Positions 22,398-34,332 of a stretch of 59,944 nt of DNA are shown piece by piece. The translations under genes and the position numbers were made by a program. The notes beneath the pieces are model-generated. The model worked only from the letters and a program-made list of their open reading frames with translations, ran no database searches and had not been told where the DNA came from. The stretch is from Cudoniella acicularis (Eukaryota; Ascomycota; Leotiomycetes; Helotiales; Helotiaceae): the NCBI GenBank assembly GCA_013054445.1, contig JAAMPI010000143.1:1-59944 (forward strand), in the 5' to 3' direction. Positions within the stretch are counted from its first letter, which is position 1. Every line of letters starts with the position of its first letter.

Positions 22398-24087
22398 ATG
22401 ATGTCTGCAGCACCTTTCACCAACGAGAAGCAGGCCGATGAGAAGCAGGAGCCCACTTACAGCAATGAGATTGATTCCGATGGCTCCAGCACTGATAACA
22501 CCATTGCTGCCCTGGTTAATGAAGGTGATAATCTATTTAATCCAACATACCAAGTCGGGATAATTCGCTAACGGGATTCTTGTTTGCTTCATTCAGATCA
22601 CCAACATGATATCAAGCTTCGAACTATGTCATGGCAGAAGGCGGCCTGGTTGCTCGCCGGAGACCAAGTCTGTCTTGCCATCATGGCTCAGACATGGTCA
22701 CTCTCGTAAGTCTACACTGATATCAAGTATATTTCGCGAGACTAATTCTCTTATCTCCTCAGTGTCCTAGGATGGGTCCCTGGAATTATCACCATGGTTG
22801 GCGCTGGTATTCTCTTCTGGATCACTTCTATTACCATGCACAATTTTATCTTGAAGCACCCTCAGATCAAGGATATCTGTAAGTCATATTCCTAATTTTC
22901 GAATCCTCAAAAGGCCCTAAACTGATGTGCTGGAACAGGTGACTTTGGATATTACGCATTTGGAAAGAGTCGCATTGCCTATGAATTCACGGGGTTCATG
23001 TTACTGGCCAACAATATTCTCCTCATCGGATTCCACATCCTTACTGGTGCCAAGGTCCTCAACACCTTGTCAGATCACTCACAATGCACTGTTGTGTTTT
23101 CCGTCATCGCAATGTTGATGGGTATCGTGATGTCTATACCAAGGACCTTGAAGAATGTCTCTTTCATGTCAATGTTCTCGGGTGAGACCCCAGCTCTCCT
23201 TTAGATGACAATTTTTTCTTGTTTGCTGACTCCTGGTTTTCTTCATAGCCGCCTGCATGGGAATCGCTATCCTTCTGTTCCTTATCTTCTCCGGTATTGA
23301 GGCCGCTCCTTTGGTTGGATACAACGGCGACTACCCCACCGATGGACTAGTTAGGACTTATGCATTCCCTCTCCCCGGCACCACATGGGTAAACTGCATG
23401 AACGCCGTCCTAAACATCACCTTCCTCTGGGTCCCTCAAATCCTCTTCCCCACCTTCATCGCCGAAATGGAACGACCCCAAGACTTCCCCAAATCCCTCG
23501 CCGTCCTCGTCGCCATCTCCACCTTCCTCTTCATCGTCCCACCCGCAATCGGTTTCCGCTACCTAGGCCAATACTCCACCGCCCCAGCATTCGGCTCTCT
23601 AGGTGTCGTCGCCTACAAAAAAGCCTCCTTCGCCTTTGTCATCGTTCCCACCCTCGTAATCGGCGTAATCTACGCCAACGTCAGCGCGAAATTCGTCTAC
23701 TTCCGCATCATGGGCAAATCGCGGCACGCACACTCCAACACCATCATCGGCTGGGGCGCCTGGATCGGCGTCATCGCCGGCATTTGGCTCATCGCCTTCG
23801 TCTTCTCCGAAGTCGTTCCCAGCATGGGTGATTTCCTTTCTCTCCTCGGCGCCGCCTTTGACTCCTTCTTCGGCTTTATCTTTTTCGCTGTGGCTTATTG
23901 GCAGCTTTATAAAGGGAAGTTGTTCTCGGGTTTGGGAAGGACGGGAATGACCATCATTCATGTTTTTGTTATGCTGGTTGGCTTGTTTTTACTGGGCCCG
24001 GGCTTGTATGCCGCGGTTGAGGCTATTATCGCGGATTATTCGGGGGGAACTAGACCAGCGTTTAGTTGTACGAATTTGGCTATCTAG
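22398..24087 (+). CDS. Neutral amino-acid permease, AAAP family (Neurospora mtr-like)
   Basis: Five exons (22398-22524, 22597-22705, 22763-22878, 22939-23181, 23249-24087) give 477 aa; all introns are GT-AG and the summed frame is exact. After a hydrophilic, acidic N terminus comes DIKLRTMSWQKAAWLLAGDQ, the conserved start of the transporter core. About eleven hydrophobic segments follow, including GWVPGIITMVGAGILFWITS, IVPPAIGFRYLGQYS and a final helix GMTIIHVFVMLVGLFLLGPG. Members import neutral aliphatic and aromatic amino acids at the plasma membrane by proton symport; exact specificity cannot be read here. Length is typical (470-490 aa) and nothing is broken. Confidence 0.93.
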
Positions 24088-25160
24088 AGGGGATTATACT
24101 ATACTAGGATGGTTAAGCAATAGATAAAACCTGTCTAGTGTTTTCAACTCAATAAGTTTCCGCTTTCATAGCAAGCAAACGCATACATGGTTGTAATATA
24201 AATTTCAATCTTATATAAAGGCGTACAATGAGACACGCTTTTATTTTTACTTTTAAATTTAAACAGACTAGATTAATAGAAGAAAGCACGAGTATAGGCT
24301 ATTAGAAAGTTAGTAAGGTCTAGGATCTCGCTTAGTCTAAGGTTTACTTCGCTTATAATATATAAGCTCTTACCTATACTTTAGCGAATATCTATACTCT
24401 TTGTAGCAATTTCTTTTTTAATAATAATAATACTTTATTTTAAAGTTATAATATAATTAAATATAATTATTTCTCTATTATAAATACTAGTTAGACTTAA
24501 TCTAGAACTTATAAAGCTTTTAATTAGAAAAAAGAAATTTATATTTTTGTCTAGTCTAGAGATTACTAAAATATATCTCTTTTCTTTCAACCTTTTTAAA
24601 GGCAAGGATTTCCTACTAAAGCTCATTTAAAGAATAAGGTGTTCCTTAGGCCTCGCCTAGCGGTAGGAGATCTCACACAGTTCCGAGCCACGCCCTGTCA
24701 CAGATTAGTCAAGTGTATGAGAGATTCACCCCCTACAGAAGGCAATGTTAAAAGGCTTAATTAGGATTTTAACGATTAAAATAACAAAAAGAAAAAAGCG
24801 CCCTTCTAAGCCCCGCCGTGAATTTGAATGTGCCTCCCCACGTGGGTTGTGCCTCGTGGCGTCTAACAGTGATGCGTGGTGCGGCGGGGAGAAGTAGAAG
24901 ACTTTAAATAATTGTTTACGAGCTGTTGAAAAGCAATATCTTGATTAAGATACGTCTAAAGCGATTGATTATTCAAGTAATACTGGAGAAAGATATTGAA
25001 CGTTACTACATTAGCTTCGAACCATGAAGACTAAAAAAGAGCGAGCCTTGACTAAAACTCCTGCTTGAAAAATGTTGGAATGTAGCACGTCTGATGTGAA
25101 AGTAAAAAAACCCCGCCCCCTTCTTCGAAACCAAAGCTCCAGCGCTCCACTCTGACCTGT
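24088..25160. other. AT-rich, RIP-like island between two genes
   Basis: 24230-24640 is composed mainly of TA-rich words (TATA, TTAA, CTAG) with no open frame and resembles transposon sequence saturated by CpA to TpA change. 24640-25130 is less extreme and contains nothing recognised. Confidence 0.55.
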
Positions 25161-25990
25161 TTATACAGGTGGCGAAGTCAACGTCGCATCGTCCACATAC
25201 AAGACAAGATTATCCACCCCAATTTCGGCCTGTATGATCAACTTATCACTCCCCAAGCCGATGGATTCGACTGAGTATTGCGCCCAACTTTCTGTTGAGA
25301 GGCTACTAAATTGATATTGACCACTCTGAATACCGCTGTCGGAGTAGGTGAATAGGTAGAAATGAGTGCCCTCGTTATCCACGATTCTCTCTCTGATCAT
25401 GAGTCTCGCCCAGATAGAAAAGGTATAGGACACGCCGGCGGTTGTTGAGACTTGTTGTTCAATATGGTAGTCCTCTTCCGTATCGAGGATCATTTCAACG
25501 AGACTAGAGAAAGAAGAGAAGGTGGTTAGTATGATAGTATTTCATTTTAGGAAGTGTAGCTTGTGTGTAGGACGAAAGGGAACACTCACTAGTCTCCTGA
25601 GTATGCAGGGTTCTCTGGTGTCGAGGGTACAATCCTCGGTTTTGGGCTTGCTCCGGAAAATACCCAGGCGACGCTGGGTCCTGTGGAACATTCGAAGTTG
25701 GGATTCATCAGGGGGCTGGACGATCCATCGCCACATACAGCTGTGGCTGTGGTAGCCGCGGCTGTTGCAGAGGTTGTTGTAGAGGCAGTGCTGCAAAGGG
25801 CATTGCCGGCACCAGCATAACTTGCGGTAGCGGCAGCAAGATCAGCGGCATTATTGTAGTAGAAGGTGACGTAACCGCAAGAAGGTTGGGTAGGGATCGC
25901 GAGTCTTGGTATAATGCTTTACGAAAGGTTAGGAGATACGAAAGTTGAAATAGCAAGCACTGAGCTTGGAATGAATGTGAAGAAACGCAT
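25161..25990 (-). CDS. Small secreted protein with CBM-like beta-sandwich domain
   Basis: Three exons (25990-25923, 25790-25590, 25503-25161) give 203 aa. The N terminus MRFFTFIPSSVLAISTFVS reads as a signal peptide. A Thr/Ala-rich linker follows, then a domain with MNPNFE, SYTFSIWARL, SWAQYSVESI and DNLVLYVDDATL, the strand pattern of CBM4/9-like or galactose-binding-like jelly-roll folds found in secreted fungal proteins. Such domains bind carbohydrates; the ligand is unknown. The second intron (86 nt, with CTAAC) is strong. The first (25922-25791) is less certain: reading through it meets a TAA after NLS, but its last part also looks coding. It lies tail-to-tail with the transporter gene across an AT-rich island. 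Confidence 0.72.
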
Positions 25991-27071
25991 GGCGAAAAGA
26001 ACGACTCGGATTTTGTGGTGAATGGAAAGGGTTGTGGAAGGTAGAGAACTTCTGGAAAAACAGGTGGGAATGCTGCTTATGACTTGGATAGGTCGTTAGG
26101 TCAGCTCGACTGTGCAATTACAATGTTCCAATACAATTTGCATCCAGTGAAAGCATTAAGACGAAAGGAGACAAACAAGCAAAGAAGTCGCGCAAAGTGA
26201 CTCTGAACCAGATGAGCTGTCTCCCCGCAAGCGAACGGTGCGTGCCGTACCAACACAGGATAATAAGACGCTATTTGCAATTATCTCTGCCGCCGAATTA
26301 CTTGTGGAGATTTGGGTTCGACTTTCAGATGTGCTTTGGAGCTGCAGTCCTATTACTGATCTGTTTCGAGGGCGATGCGGATCAGTCGTCGTGGGCGGTC
26401 GTTAGATCTTCGATTTTCAATGCTTTCCTTATCTACACGGACAGAAAGCCAAATGGACTATTGTCTCTGAGTTTTTGGGACTCCCTGCACCTTTACGAGC
26501 CTGGCCAGCTAAGTCTGTGTTTTCAGGGTATTTTACTAGCAAATCAAAAATCAAAAGTCGTAAACTTTCAAAAGCTAGTTATTAAAAAGTATCTTTACCT
26601 TCTAAAACTCACGATTACTTATTTTCTATACTATAATTATTCTTGGTTATTTTATAACATTTAAGTGATCGCGATAGCTTTCGTTTCGAAAGCCTGAAAG
26701 CGGGGTCACGACGCCTGGAAGTCGCTTAAAAGTAGCCTGAAAACGCAGACTTAGCCGGCCAGGCTCCACAAATCAAAATCCCCAGTTTGAATCCTTCACT
26801 AAAGTAGTGTAACCAGTATTGCAGTTGGATAAGGCATTCGATGTGATGAAGTGGGAGAAGTTGGTGTGGTGCTACTGAGCAACATTCATGCGTTCATCCC
26901 AAGTCTCCGACGAGTGTATCTAGAAATTTGTCCCAACCGCTTACTAAAAGTACACTTTCAGTTTGCACGGAAAGGGCGGCTCGTATTAAGCAGTCCTCCC
27001 TGTCTAACCCTCCCTCCTACAGTATCACAAGAATCCTACAGCTCGCATCAAAAAACTTCAATACCACAAGT
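25991..27071. other. Divergent intergenic region, secreted protein and P450
   Basis: No supported gene. 26550-26660 is AT-rich. A perfect hairpin, GCTTTCG/CGAAAGC with a TTT loop, lies at 26677-26693. A 155-codon frame at 26197-26664 lacks an ATG start and runs into the AT-rich part, so it is not believed. Promoters of both flanking genes must lie here. Confidence 0.45.
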
Positions 27072-29177
27072 ATGAGCCTACCAAACATCTCCCCCCAGTC
27101 TTTTCCCATCCCCCACTCTACCCACAACATTATAGCGCTGTTGATCATACCCATCCTCGCCTATGTTCTAACTCTGATAACCTACCGCCTGGTATTCTCC
27201 CCACTCGCCGGCTTCCCAGGCCCGAGATTAGCTGCTTGCACCAGCTGGGTAGAGTTCTACCATGATTATTTCCGGCAGGGCAGGTTCCTCTACGAGATCG
27301 AGAAATATCATCAACGTTACGGACCGGTCGTTCGGATCAACCCGCACGAGCTGTCAATTCGCGATGGGGCTTTTTACGATGAGGTTTATGTGATTGCGAG
27401 TAAGAGGCGGACGGATAATTATAATCATTTTGGCAAAGGGATTGATTTCGATAGTTAGTTTTCGCTTCTCCCTCTTTCATTTCTTTTTTTCTTCCTTGAT
27501 GAATTTTTTGCTGGAGATTCATGTAGAGAGATGTTGATTGGGAGATGGATGTATGGGATGGGATGTAGCTATTTGAAAGAGTATTGACAATGAGAAACTG
27601 CCTAGGCTCGCATTTCCTCACAACAGCACACGCACACCACCGTCTTCGTCGGAAACCCCTCGAGCCGTTTTTCTCTCGGTCAGGTATAATTCGACTCGAG
27701 TCTATCATCGCGGCGGCGGCTACTAAACTTTCAAAGCGCTTCGAAGCTCTGAGCGGGGGCGGTACCGTTGTGAGATTAGATCATGCATTTTCCGCCTACA
27801 GTGGTGATGTTATTGGGAAGATCTGTTGTGATGAGAAAGAGGACTTTCTAGATGATCCTGATTTTGCTCCCCATTGGTATGCATTAAATATCCTGCAGGA
27901 TAGAGCAGATGATCTATGTGATAAAAGCTGATGCGTGTGGGACTTAGGTATGAACTTTTGCATACGGTGACTAAGTCGATACCGCTTCTTATGGGGTTCC
28001 CTTGGGTAATAAAGTTAGTTCTACCACGAAGCAGTATCCAAATGTGTAGATCGCAGCTTATGGAGGTATAGTATTGTCAATCAAATCCCGGAGTCGTTCA
28101 TTGAGTGGGCAGATCCACGGATCCAGAATTTTAGCAACTACAAAAAGGTGCGTGCTAGCGAGAAGGAAGGACTCGAATTCATGGAGATAAAGGAGAGGAG
28201 CTCATCGAAAATAGATCGCGAATAGACACATAGAAAAAGCCAAACAAAACAAACTTCATTCCATCATAGATAAGAAAGATTCAGGAACTTCCCTCTTGCG
28301 GCATCTAGTTAATAGCGACCTGCCAGAATCAGAATTATCTGTAGAGCGCCTCACTAAGGAAGCTCAAGTTTTACTTGGGGCTGGAACTGTGAGCACTGCT
28401 CGCACCCTATATTTTGTCTGCTACTACGTAATTGCAAACGAGAAGATCCGACGGCGACTCACTGATGAGCTGAAAGACGTTATGGTGGATTATCCGAACA
28501 CTGTTCCTTCTTTTTTGCAGCTTGAGAAATTGCCATATCTCACAGCCCTTATCAAAGAGGCTCTCAGGTAAATCATATCCTCTCTTGAGCCCTCGACTCA
28601 TAATTAACAGCTTTGATCTAGATTAAGCTATGGGACTTCGCATCGACTTCCCAGAGTTTCACCCGACCAAGCGATTCAATACAAGCAGTGGACCATTCCA
28701 GCAGGGGTAAGACAGAAAATAATTGAGGAGATAAAGAATCAATTAGCTGACATTCTAAAATGTAGGTGCCTATTGGAATGTCTGCTTATCTTATGCATAC
28801 AGACCCAGAAGTGTATGACAATCCATTTCGGTTCAAACCAAACCGTTGGCTAAGTGACAACCCTCTTCATACACGAAACTATGTCCCCTTCAGCCGAGGG
28901 TCCAGGAATTGTCTAGGCCAGAAGTAAGTCAAATCAACCAGTGCAAATCCATAACTTTGTAAGCATTTGATAATAGGAGGGGCTCAACGGCTAACAATAA
29001 AACCGTTATAGCTTGGCAATGGCAGAGACGTATTTGGCACTCGCAGTGCTCTTTCGGCCCAATGGACCTAAAATTGAACTGTTCGAGACCGATGAAAGTG
29101 ATGTCATTCAAGTTCATGACTTCATGCTCCCGCTGCCTCGGCTTGATTCAAAGGGGGTGAGAGTGGTTATTGAGTAG
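27072..29177 (+). CDS. Cytochrome P450 monooxygenase, complete, eight exons
   Basis: Exons 27072-27453, 27606-27876, 27948-28013, 28072-28147, 28215-28567, 28622-28706, 28766-28923 and 29012-29177 join in frame to 518 aa. An N-terminal anchor (IIALLIIPILAYVLTLITY) is followed by the proline-rich hinge FPGPRLAA. Later come the C-helix HHRLRRKPLEPFFS, an I-helix-like GAGTVSTART, the K-helix KEALR (ExxR), FKPNRW, and the haem loop FSRGSRNCLGQN with its cysteine ligand. The layout is that of ER-bound fungal class II P450s related to secondary-metabolism oxygenases (TRI4/CYP58-like families); the substrate is unknown. Two introns use GTTAGT donors. No metabolite synthase is visible within 10 kb, so it is not an obvious cluster gene. 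Confidence 0.92.
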
Positions 29178-29409
29178 TGCCGAGTATGCGTTGGCACTTT
29201 GTAATACTAGCATCATGAAGCTTAGCTGAAAGTATAGAAGGCTTGGAAACCTTTGAGCTATAAAGGGTCGTTGGCAAAATGATGCTACAGGAAGGAAAAT
29301 ATTTCCCTATTTACGCTACAGTGATATGCCACATAGGCCTGTTTTATTTGGGGGGGGTTGGACGAGAATTTGTAAAATTTATCAATATGCAGAATTTTGC
29401 ACAACTTAC

Positions 29410-31189
29410 GCTCTCTCTATCCCATCCGGAAGTATTTTAGTGACTTTGAGCAGATCCGATATGGTGTATGAAGCCTCCAAAGTGGCAATAAAAAGCCGAA
29501 CCCATAGAAACATTCCTTGATATAGTCAGTTCCGAATTCGGTGGAAACAGTGAAGTAGTGGGTGTCACCGTTCGCTTTTTCGACCAAGCGTCGCTCAATG
29601 ATATCCATAGTACTTTCTTCCACCTCAATGTCCGATAAGGAGTTGCGTAGCTGGCTAAATTCATAATACACGTATGGTTGAACTACCGCTTGAAAAGCTT
29701 GAAGGTCATCCCCCAATGATAGGACCATTCTCTGTGACAAAAACCTGGAGATCATGGTCACGTCACAGCTTGCAATAAGAATTTTGCAGGATGACCCAAG
29801 ACCAAGCGGATTAGTCGCGAAGTCGATGAGATCTGACAGAACCTGCCGTTGCTGAGACTCTCCAATCTCATCCCAGACCATCAACAATGATGCGCAGACA
29901 AGGAAAACCCATGAGAAGTTTGGGAATCATTTTCCTCAGCTACGACCCCAAGGCTGAAACATCACAAGAAGCACACTCGTCTAGAATGTAAGGTACAAGG
30001 TCTGGACTCTGTTGTACCATTTGTGATACGAGTGATCTGAGTATCTGGCCCGCTTCGCTGGGAGACGTATTGAAGTGATTGCAGGGGTAGAAAATCGCGA
30101 TACACCGTTGGTCGTTCTGCAGGTCCTGTATAAATTTAGAGCAGATAACGCTTTTCCCTGCTCCCAGTTTTCCCACCAACCAACATATAATCTGACCAGC
30201 ACGGTTTTGTAGCCATACCTTCATTTTCGAACTCTTTATGATCCAATCTATGGATCCCGGGTAGCAGTGACGGGCAAGCTGGTCTAGTTCATCATGGAGC
30301 AATGCCAAACTCGTATCTAACCACACATTCACAGCCTGCATTTAGATGGAATTTCGATGCTTTCACAGTCTGAAATCTGCTTGGCCGTTTGGGATCTCAT
30401 CTCTGCTGCTTGAGAGATATGAAGTGCATTCGCCTCCTTGCCTACAAGATCGCTATGGACTGCAAGGTCTTCGAGAATCCTAGAAAATCTGCGATCAAAT
30501 CGGGCCCAGGTAGAGTCGAAGAAGCATGACCAGCCTGTAGGAAAGTTGTTTTGGCATGCACTATGAATCGTCACAGGATACATTTCTTACCTCGTCCGAC
30601 GGAAAAACTTGTAAGTGTGCCTGTGAAATCCAAGGATGTCCGAGTATACCATAGCAAGCACTTGCTGAAAGTTGGAAGTGCCTTGAAACGTGACATTGAG
30701 TCTATCAAAGTATGGGAGGTTTTCTGCTATCCGGGCATATATGCCAATCAGCTTGTCGAAAGGAGACTGGAAGTCTGAGGCGAGCTGCTAGATGCTTAAT
30801 TCTCGATTTGTTATCCTGGATCTGGGGGACCCACCTTGAGCATGAGTTTTACAGGTGCCTGCGCAATGATTCAGATGGTTCAGATGGCCAAGCCTTATGG
30901 TTTCACTCACCCATATATAAGGCAGATAGGGCGTTCCATTGCAGAGAATTTCGATGATTGTTGAGTACCGATCAAGTCCATTGAGAAAGGGTTGAAGACG
31001 TTTCATATTTCGAAGGCAGCCTCGATCCCCTAAACCTCGTTCAATCTGTCGGGCAGCCTCTCTCACGTCTTGTAGGGTTGTCAGTTGAAACTCTCTCTTA
31101 TCGTCAAAATTTACTGTTTCTTCGAGGCGTTTGAATTTGTCTTGAAAAATAATCCGCGCTTGCGGAGACGGAGATGCGGTTGTAGCCAT
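29410..31189 (-). pseudogene. Broken, 3'-truncated NACHT-domain gene
   Basis: From ATG 31189 the gene reads a helical N-terminal domain typical of fungal NACHT proteins (LRNMKRLQPFLNGLDRYSTI, WAPVKLMLK, then LASDFQSPFDKLIGIYARI over two introns). It continues to the P-loop WLVGKLGAGKSVICSKF, Walker B-like LRIIVDGL and EKANGMFLW, and ends at a GTAAGT donor at 29409-29404 with no following exon recognised. Lesions are a missing base at about 30341 (PSK to MQAV), a TAG at about 29941 (after SALGS) and an extra G near 29873 (GLG/DEIG). No C-terminal repeat domain remains. Intact relatives are STAND-type signalling ATPases. Confidence 0.85.
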
Positions 31190-31417
31190 GGCTAGAAAGT
31201 CATTCTCGGTTGTGCTTCATGAAAACACATTTTGCACTTGGTAGATCGTAGCTCCGCCAAAGCTGCTCCTAGACGGTATATGGCTTCTGACACACTGGAA
31301 CTATGATTCAGCATTTGGAGGTGGCAGTGGTGAAATGCAAAGTAGGCGGTGAGGCAGAACTAGGCAGTGCAGTGCAGTGCAGTGAGGCTGCAGGTGCAAC
31401 TTCACGCTGTAAAATCT

Positions 31418-31978
31418 ATGGAGTCAAACGACGAGGATACACTTTGGAGCGGCGGGGAGACCCCAAGAAAACGCCGCAGAGTGGAGTTTGACCATTTATA
31501 TGAAAGGCTCGAAACGCAACAGGTTGGGCCGCTTTCAATCTAGAATTACGGTGAATTTGTCGAGGAAAATGATTACACTAGAAATGAGCAGGGCATGTCG
31601 TACTATTGGAACGATCAAACTACACTTTCGAATGCCGAGGGTGCGTTTCCAACTCTTGAAGCTATTGGTACGTATCTTCACTGCTTGGCCAATTATTACT
31701 TAAGGTTACCTATAGGGGAAAATATATCTACAGGCTCAAATCTTACAGACTCATGCGCATCGCCATTTGTTCTGCCAGGCACGCCGGAATTTCAATGTCT
31801 CTCGAACAGCGTCGCACCGCAACATTTGGAAGATGAGATCTTGTCAACTGAGGTCAATGCCTTACCGGGATATTCGGCTTCAAATAGTAGTTACGATACG
31901 GAAGTAATGTGTTTTGGAGAGGTTCGTCAACACGTGACATTGGGGGATTTGGGAGCTGCACCTGGGGCTCTGCTCTGA
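31418..31978 (+). pseudogene. Unknown acidic/basic N-terminal frame with one TAG
   Basis: One frame runs from ATG 31418 to TGA 31978 and is broken only by TAG at 31541-31543. It begins with a basic nuclear-localisation-like patch (PRKRRRVEFDHLYERLE). An optional intron GTACGT to CTATAG near 31669-31718 also keeps frame. The end, EVMCFGEV, recalls the region ahead of the helicase part in fungal SNF2-like proteins, but no helicase follows. It is either a 5' fragment of such a gene or an unknown gene. The tandem repeat begins at its 3' end. Confidence 0.35.
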
Positions 31979-32290
31979 AGTCTTCTCTCATTTCGCGCAG
32001 CACGCAGTGAGGCGGTATGATTGGCTACCCGCGAACCATAAGCCTAGACACCCCACGTCCCTCTTTGATACATGGGTAGTGTATTGTGTGGCTCTGCTCT
32101 GAAATCTTCCCTCACTTCCACGCAGTACGCAGGGAAGCGATATGATTGGTTGATCCGCTGACCGTGAGCAAGGGCCTGCGCCGTAGTCTGGGACAAGAGC
32201 AAATTTTTGTTGCTCTGCTGTAAAGTCTGCTCTCACTTCTACGCAGTAGGCAGGGAGGTAATATGATTGGGCCCGACTAGCGACCCCCTC
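31967..32290. repeat. Three imperfect tandem repeats of about 120-125 bp
   Basis: Units begin near 31967, 32092 and 32212 with GCTCTGCT(C/G)T and share CACTTC-ACGCAG, CAGGGA and ATATGATTGG-like blocks over about 75 bp, followed by about 45 bp that diverge. The units are non-coding as far as can be seen and may be a decayed minisatellite or part of a transposon. Confidence 0.75.
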
Positions 32291-33084
32291 TACTGCGCCC
32301 AGTCAGGCTTCTGTCTACATCGAGTTATTACTTTAGCGTTGCACGAGGCAGCAGTCTTGAAGTTAAGAAACAAAGGACCTCGGGATTTCCTTACTTGGGT
32401 ACCTTTCGTATATCTAGGAGCTTAAGATTAAATATAGTATTCAATTCCTACTGGCTCAATTTCGTACGGGGTGAGCCCCTTTCAAGGGCTCGCCTAGAGC
32501 CGCTGCGCCCGCTCAGTGGCCCGCTTATTCAGGGGCTCAGGGGTAATCCCCCTCGCCCTACTTTTCTTATATATAGAGGGCTTCAGCGCCCTGGATTCAG
32601 TTCGGTAGAGCGTCATGGCCTCCCCGCCGTTTCGTGCCGATCTCATCATCATCTTTGCGGGGAACTGTAGTATTGCGGCGTAGCCCTTCACCCCGAATCG
32701 CGAAAATTCGGATATCGGTGCGGAGTAAGCCCCGAGAGTACGGGTAAATAGCCATGTCTCTTTCCCAGTTTGTGGATAAATTGAGTTGATGTTATACGGA
32801 GGTGAACTTAAAAATAATAACGTCGGAATTTAAACGTGAATTCATACCTCAAGCTGACTGATACCCTTTGTTCGAGTTGCATTGAAGGTATTTCGACCTC
32901 TTGAGGTTTGTGGAGGATGTGGGATGATGTTGACATGACACTAGCGCGAATAATATCGAAAATTCGAAGTCAGTGATTGTGAGGAAATTGAGCTGTTTCT
33001 GCCTCGCAGCTGATCCTGGGCTCCAATCATCACGAACCAATTTTTGATATCCAAAGAAAAAAAATAAAGCCCAACAACTCGACA
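32291..33084. other. Intergenic DNA upstream of the FAD monooxygenase
   Basis: No gene supported. 32395-32720 contains GC-rich words (AGGGGCTC, GAGCCCC) unlike nearby DNA and may be a transposon fragment, but no diagnostic end or ORF was found. The right end holds the monooxygenase promoter. Confidence 0.4.
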
Positions 33085-34332
33085 ATGGCTTCCCCTCCCC
33101 AAGAAGCGCCCTGCTTCATCGCCGGCAGGAAAATAATCATCGCCGGCGCAGGAATCGGAGGGCTGGCCTTCTCCATCGCGCTACACAAACAATTCGCCTC
33201 TCTCCCGCCTTCCCTACCCCCACCAACCATCATCATCTATGAACGCGACACACGAGAAATCGGAAGCCAGCGGGAAGGATACTCGATGTCCATCCGCAGC
33301 GACGGCGTCTCAGAAGGCATGCAAACACTCCGCAAACTCGGCTTACTGGAAGAAACACTTGCTGCAAGTGTTAGCGTGAACCAAGAGAATCTCGGGAATT
33401 TTGTACTGTGGGATCGTGATTGGAATGAGATTTTGAGGGCGAGGGTTGATAAGAAAGATTTACCGCAGCCACATATGCGTATCGCGCGCGGTGTGCTGCG
33501 GACGAAACTTATCGATGCGGTGCCGAAAGAGGGGGTTGTTATCAAATGGGGAATAGCTTGTGTTGGTGCTGAGAAACTTGAAGGTGGGAAAGTGCGCGTC
33601 CAGCTTAGTGATGATGGGGAGACTGATGAGTGCGATTTACTGATTGTTGCTGATGGGACGAGAAGCAAGATTCGGAATCAGTTGAGACCAGATGATAAAC
33701 TAGATTTTGCGGGCGCGGTGCAACTTATTGGAAATGCTGTTTTTGAGGGAGAGGAGGGAGTCCCGAAACCGATTACGCGTGATTGGGGTTTGAATCTCAA
33801 TAATAGTGGGAATGGCCTCTTTGTTGCGCCCGTTGATGATCATCACGCTATTTGGGCTGTTAGCTACCGGACCACAACTCCGCGAGAACCTTACACCCCC
33901 GATCAATACGAGGCTCTGATGAAGGAAGTTCGCGAGCGAGGAGCAACTTATAAAGAGCCGTTTTGGACATTGATCAATCACACCGATTCAAAGACGGTTA
34001 GAGCGTTGAATGCTTTCGACAAGCAACCAATATCTCACGATGCGAATGAGATGAGTGTGGTTTATATAGGCGATTCAAATCATGCTATTAGCCCTTTTGC
34101 TGGCAATGGTGCTAATATGGCGATGATGGATGGATGGGATCTCGCTGAGCAACTTTGCAAGAATGAGACGTTGGATGGAGCTTTGAAAGCTTTTGATGCT
34201 CTGTGTATCCCGAGGTCAAAGGCTGTGGTTAAGTGGGAGCGTCGATCGATTGCGACGGCGCATGCTACCGGCTGGAGACTGTTCCTTTTTGCATGGGTCT
34301 TGAGGATTCTGAACAGGTTCCGGGGATGGTAA
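33085..34332 (+). CDS. FAD-dependent aromatic-hydroxylase-type monooxygenase
   Basis: A 415-aa single exon. The N-terminal Rossmann motif IIIAGAGIGGLAFSIAL binds the ADP part of FAD, CDLLIVADGTRSKIR is the DG motif, and YIGDSNHAISPFAGNGANMA is the GD motif contacting the ribityl chain; order and spacing match PF01494-type hydroxylases such as salicylate hydroxylase or epoxidase relatives. These use NAD(P)H and O2; the substrate is unknown. A C-terminal hydrophobic segment (WRLFLFAWVLRILNRF) suggests membrane association, common in secondary-metabolite members. The start codon follows a CAACTCGACA leader. Confidence 0.93.
   Translation: MASPPQEAPCFIAGRKIIIAGAGIGGLAFSIALHKQFASLPPSLPPPTIIIYERDTREIGSQREGYSMSIRSDGVSEGMQTLRKLGLLEETLAASVSVNQENLGNFVLWDRDWNEILRARVDKKDLPQPHMRIARGVLRTKLIDAVPKEGVVIKWGIACVGAEKLEGGKVRVQLSDDGETDECDLLIVADGTRSKIRNQLRPDDKLDFAGAVQLIGNAVFEGEEGVPKPITRDWGLNLNNSGNGLFVAPVDDHHAIWAVSYRTTTPREPYTPDQYEALMKEVRERGATYKEPFWTLINHTDSKTVRALNAFDKQPISHDANEMSVVYIGDSNHAISPFAGNGANMAMMDGWDLAEQLCKNETLDGALKAFDALCIPRSKAVVKWERRSIATAHATGWRLFLFAWVLRILNRFRGW

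Noticed and set aside
26197..26664. 155-codon plus-strand frame
   Set aside because: No ATG start, runs into AT-rich DNA, no motif; lies in the P450 upstream region.
26677..26693. Perfect hairpin considered as a transcription terminator
   Set aside because: Fungal Pol II genes do not use intrinsic hairpin terminators, and no RNA gene is adjacent.
26770..26800. TTTGAATCC considered as a tRNA B box
   Set aside because: No matching A box, acceptor stem or cloverleaf could be folded around it.
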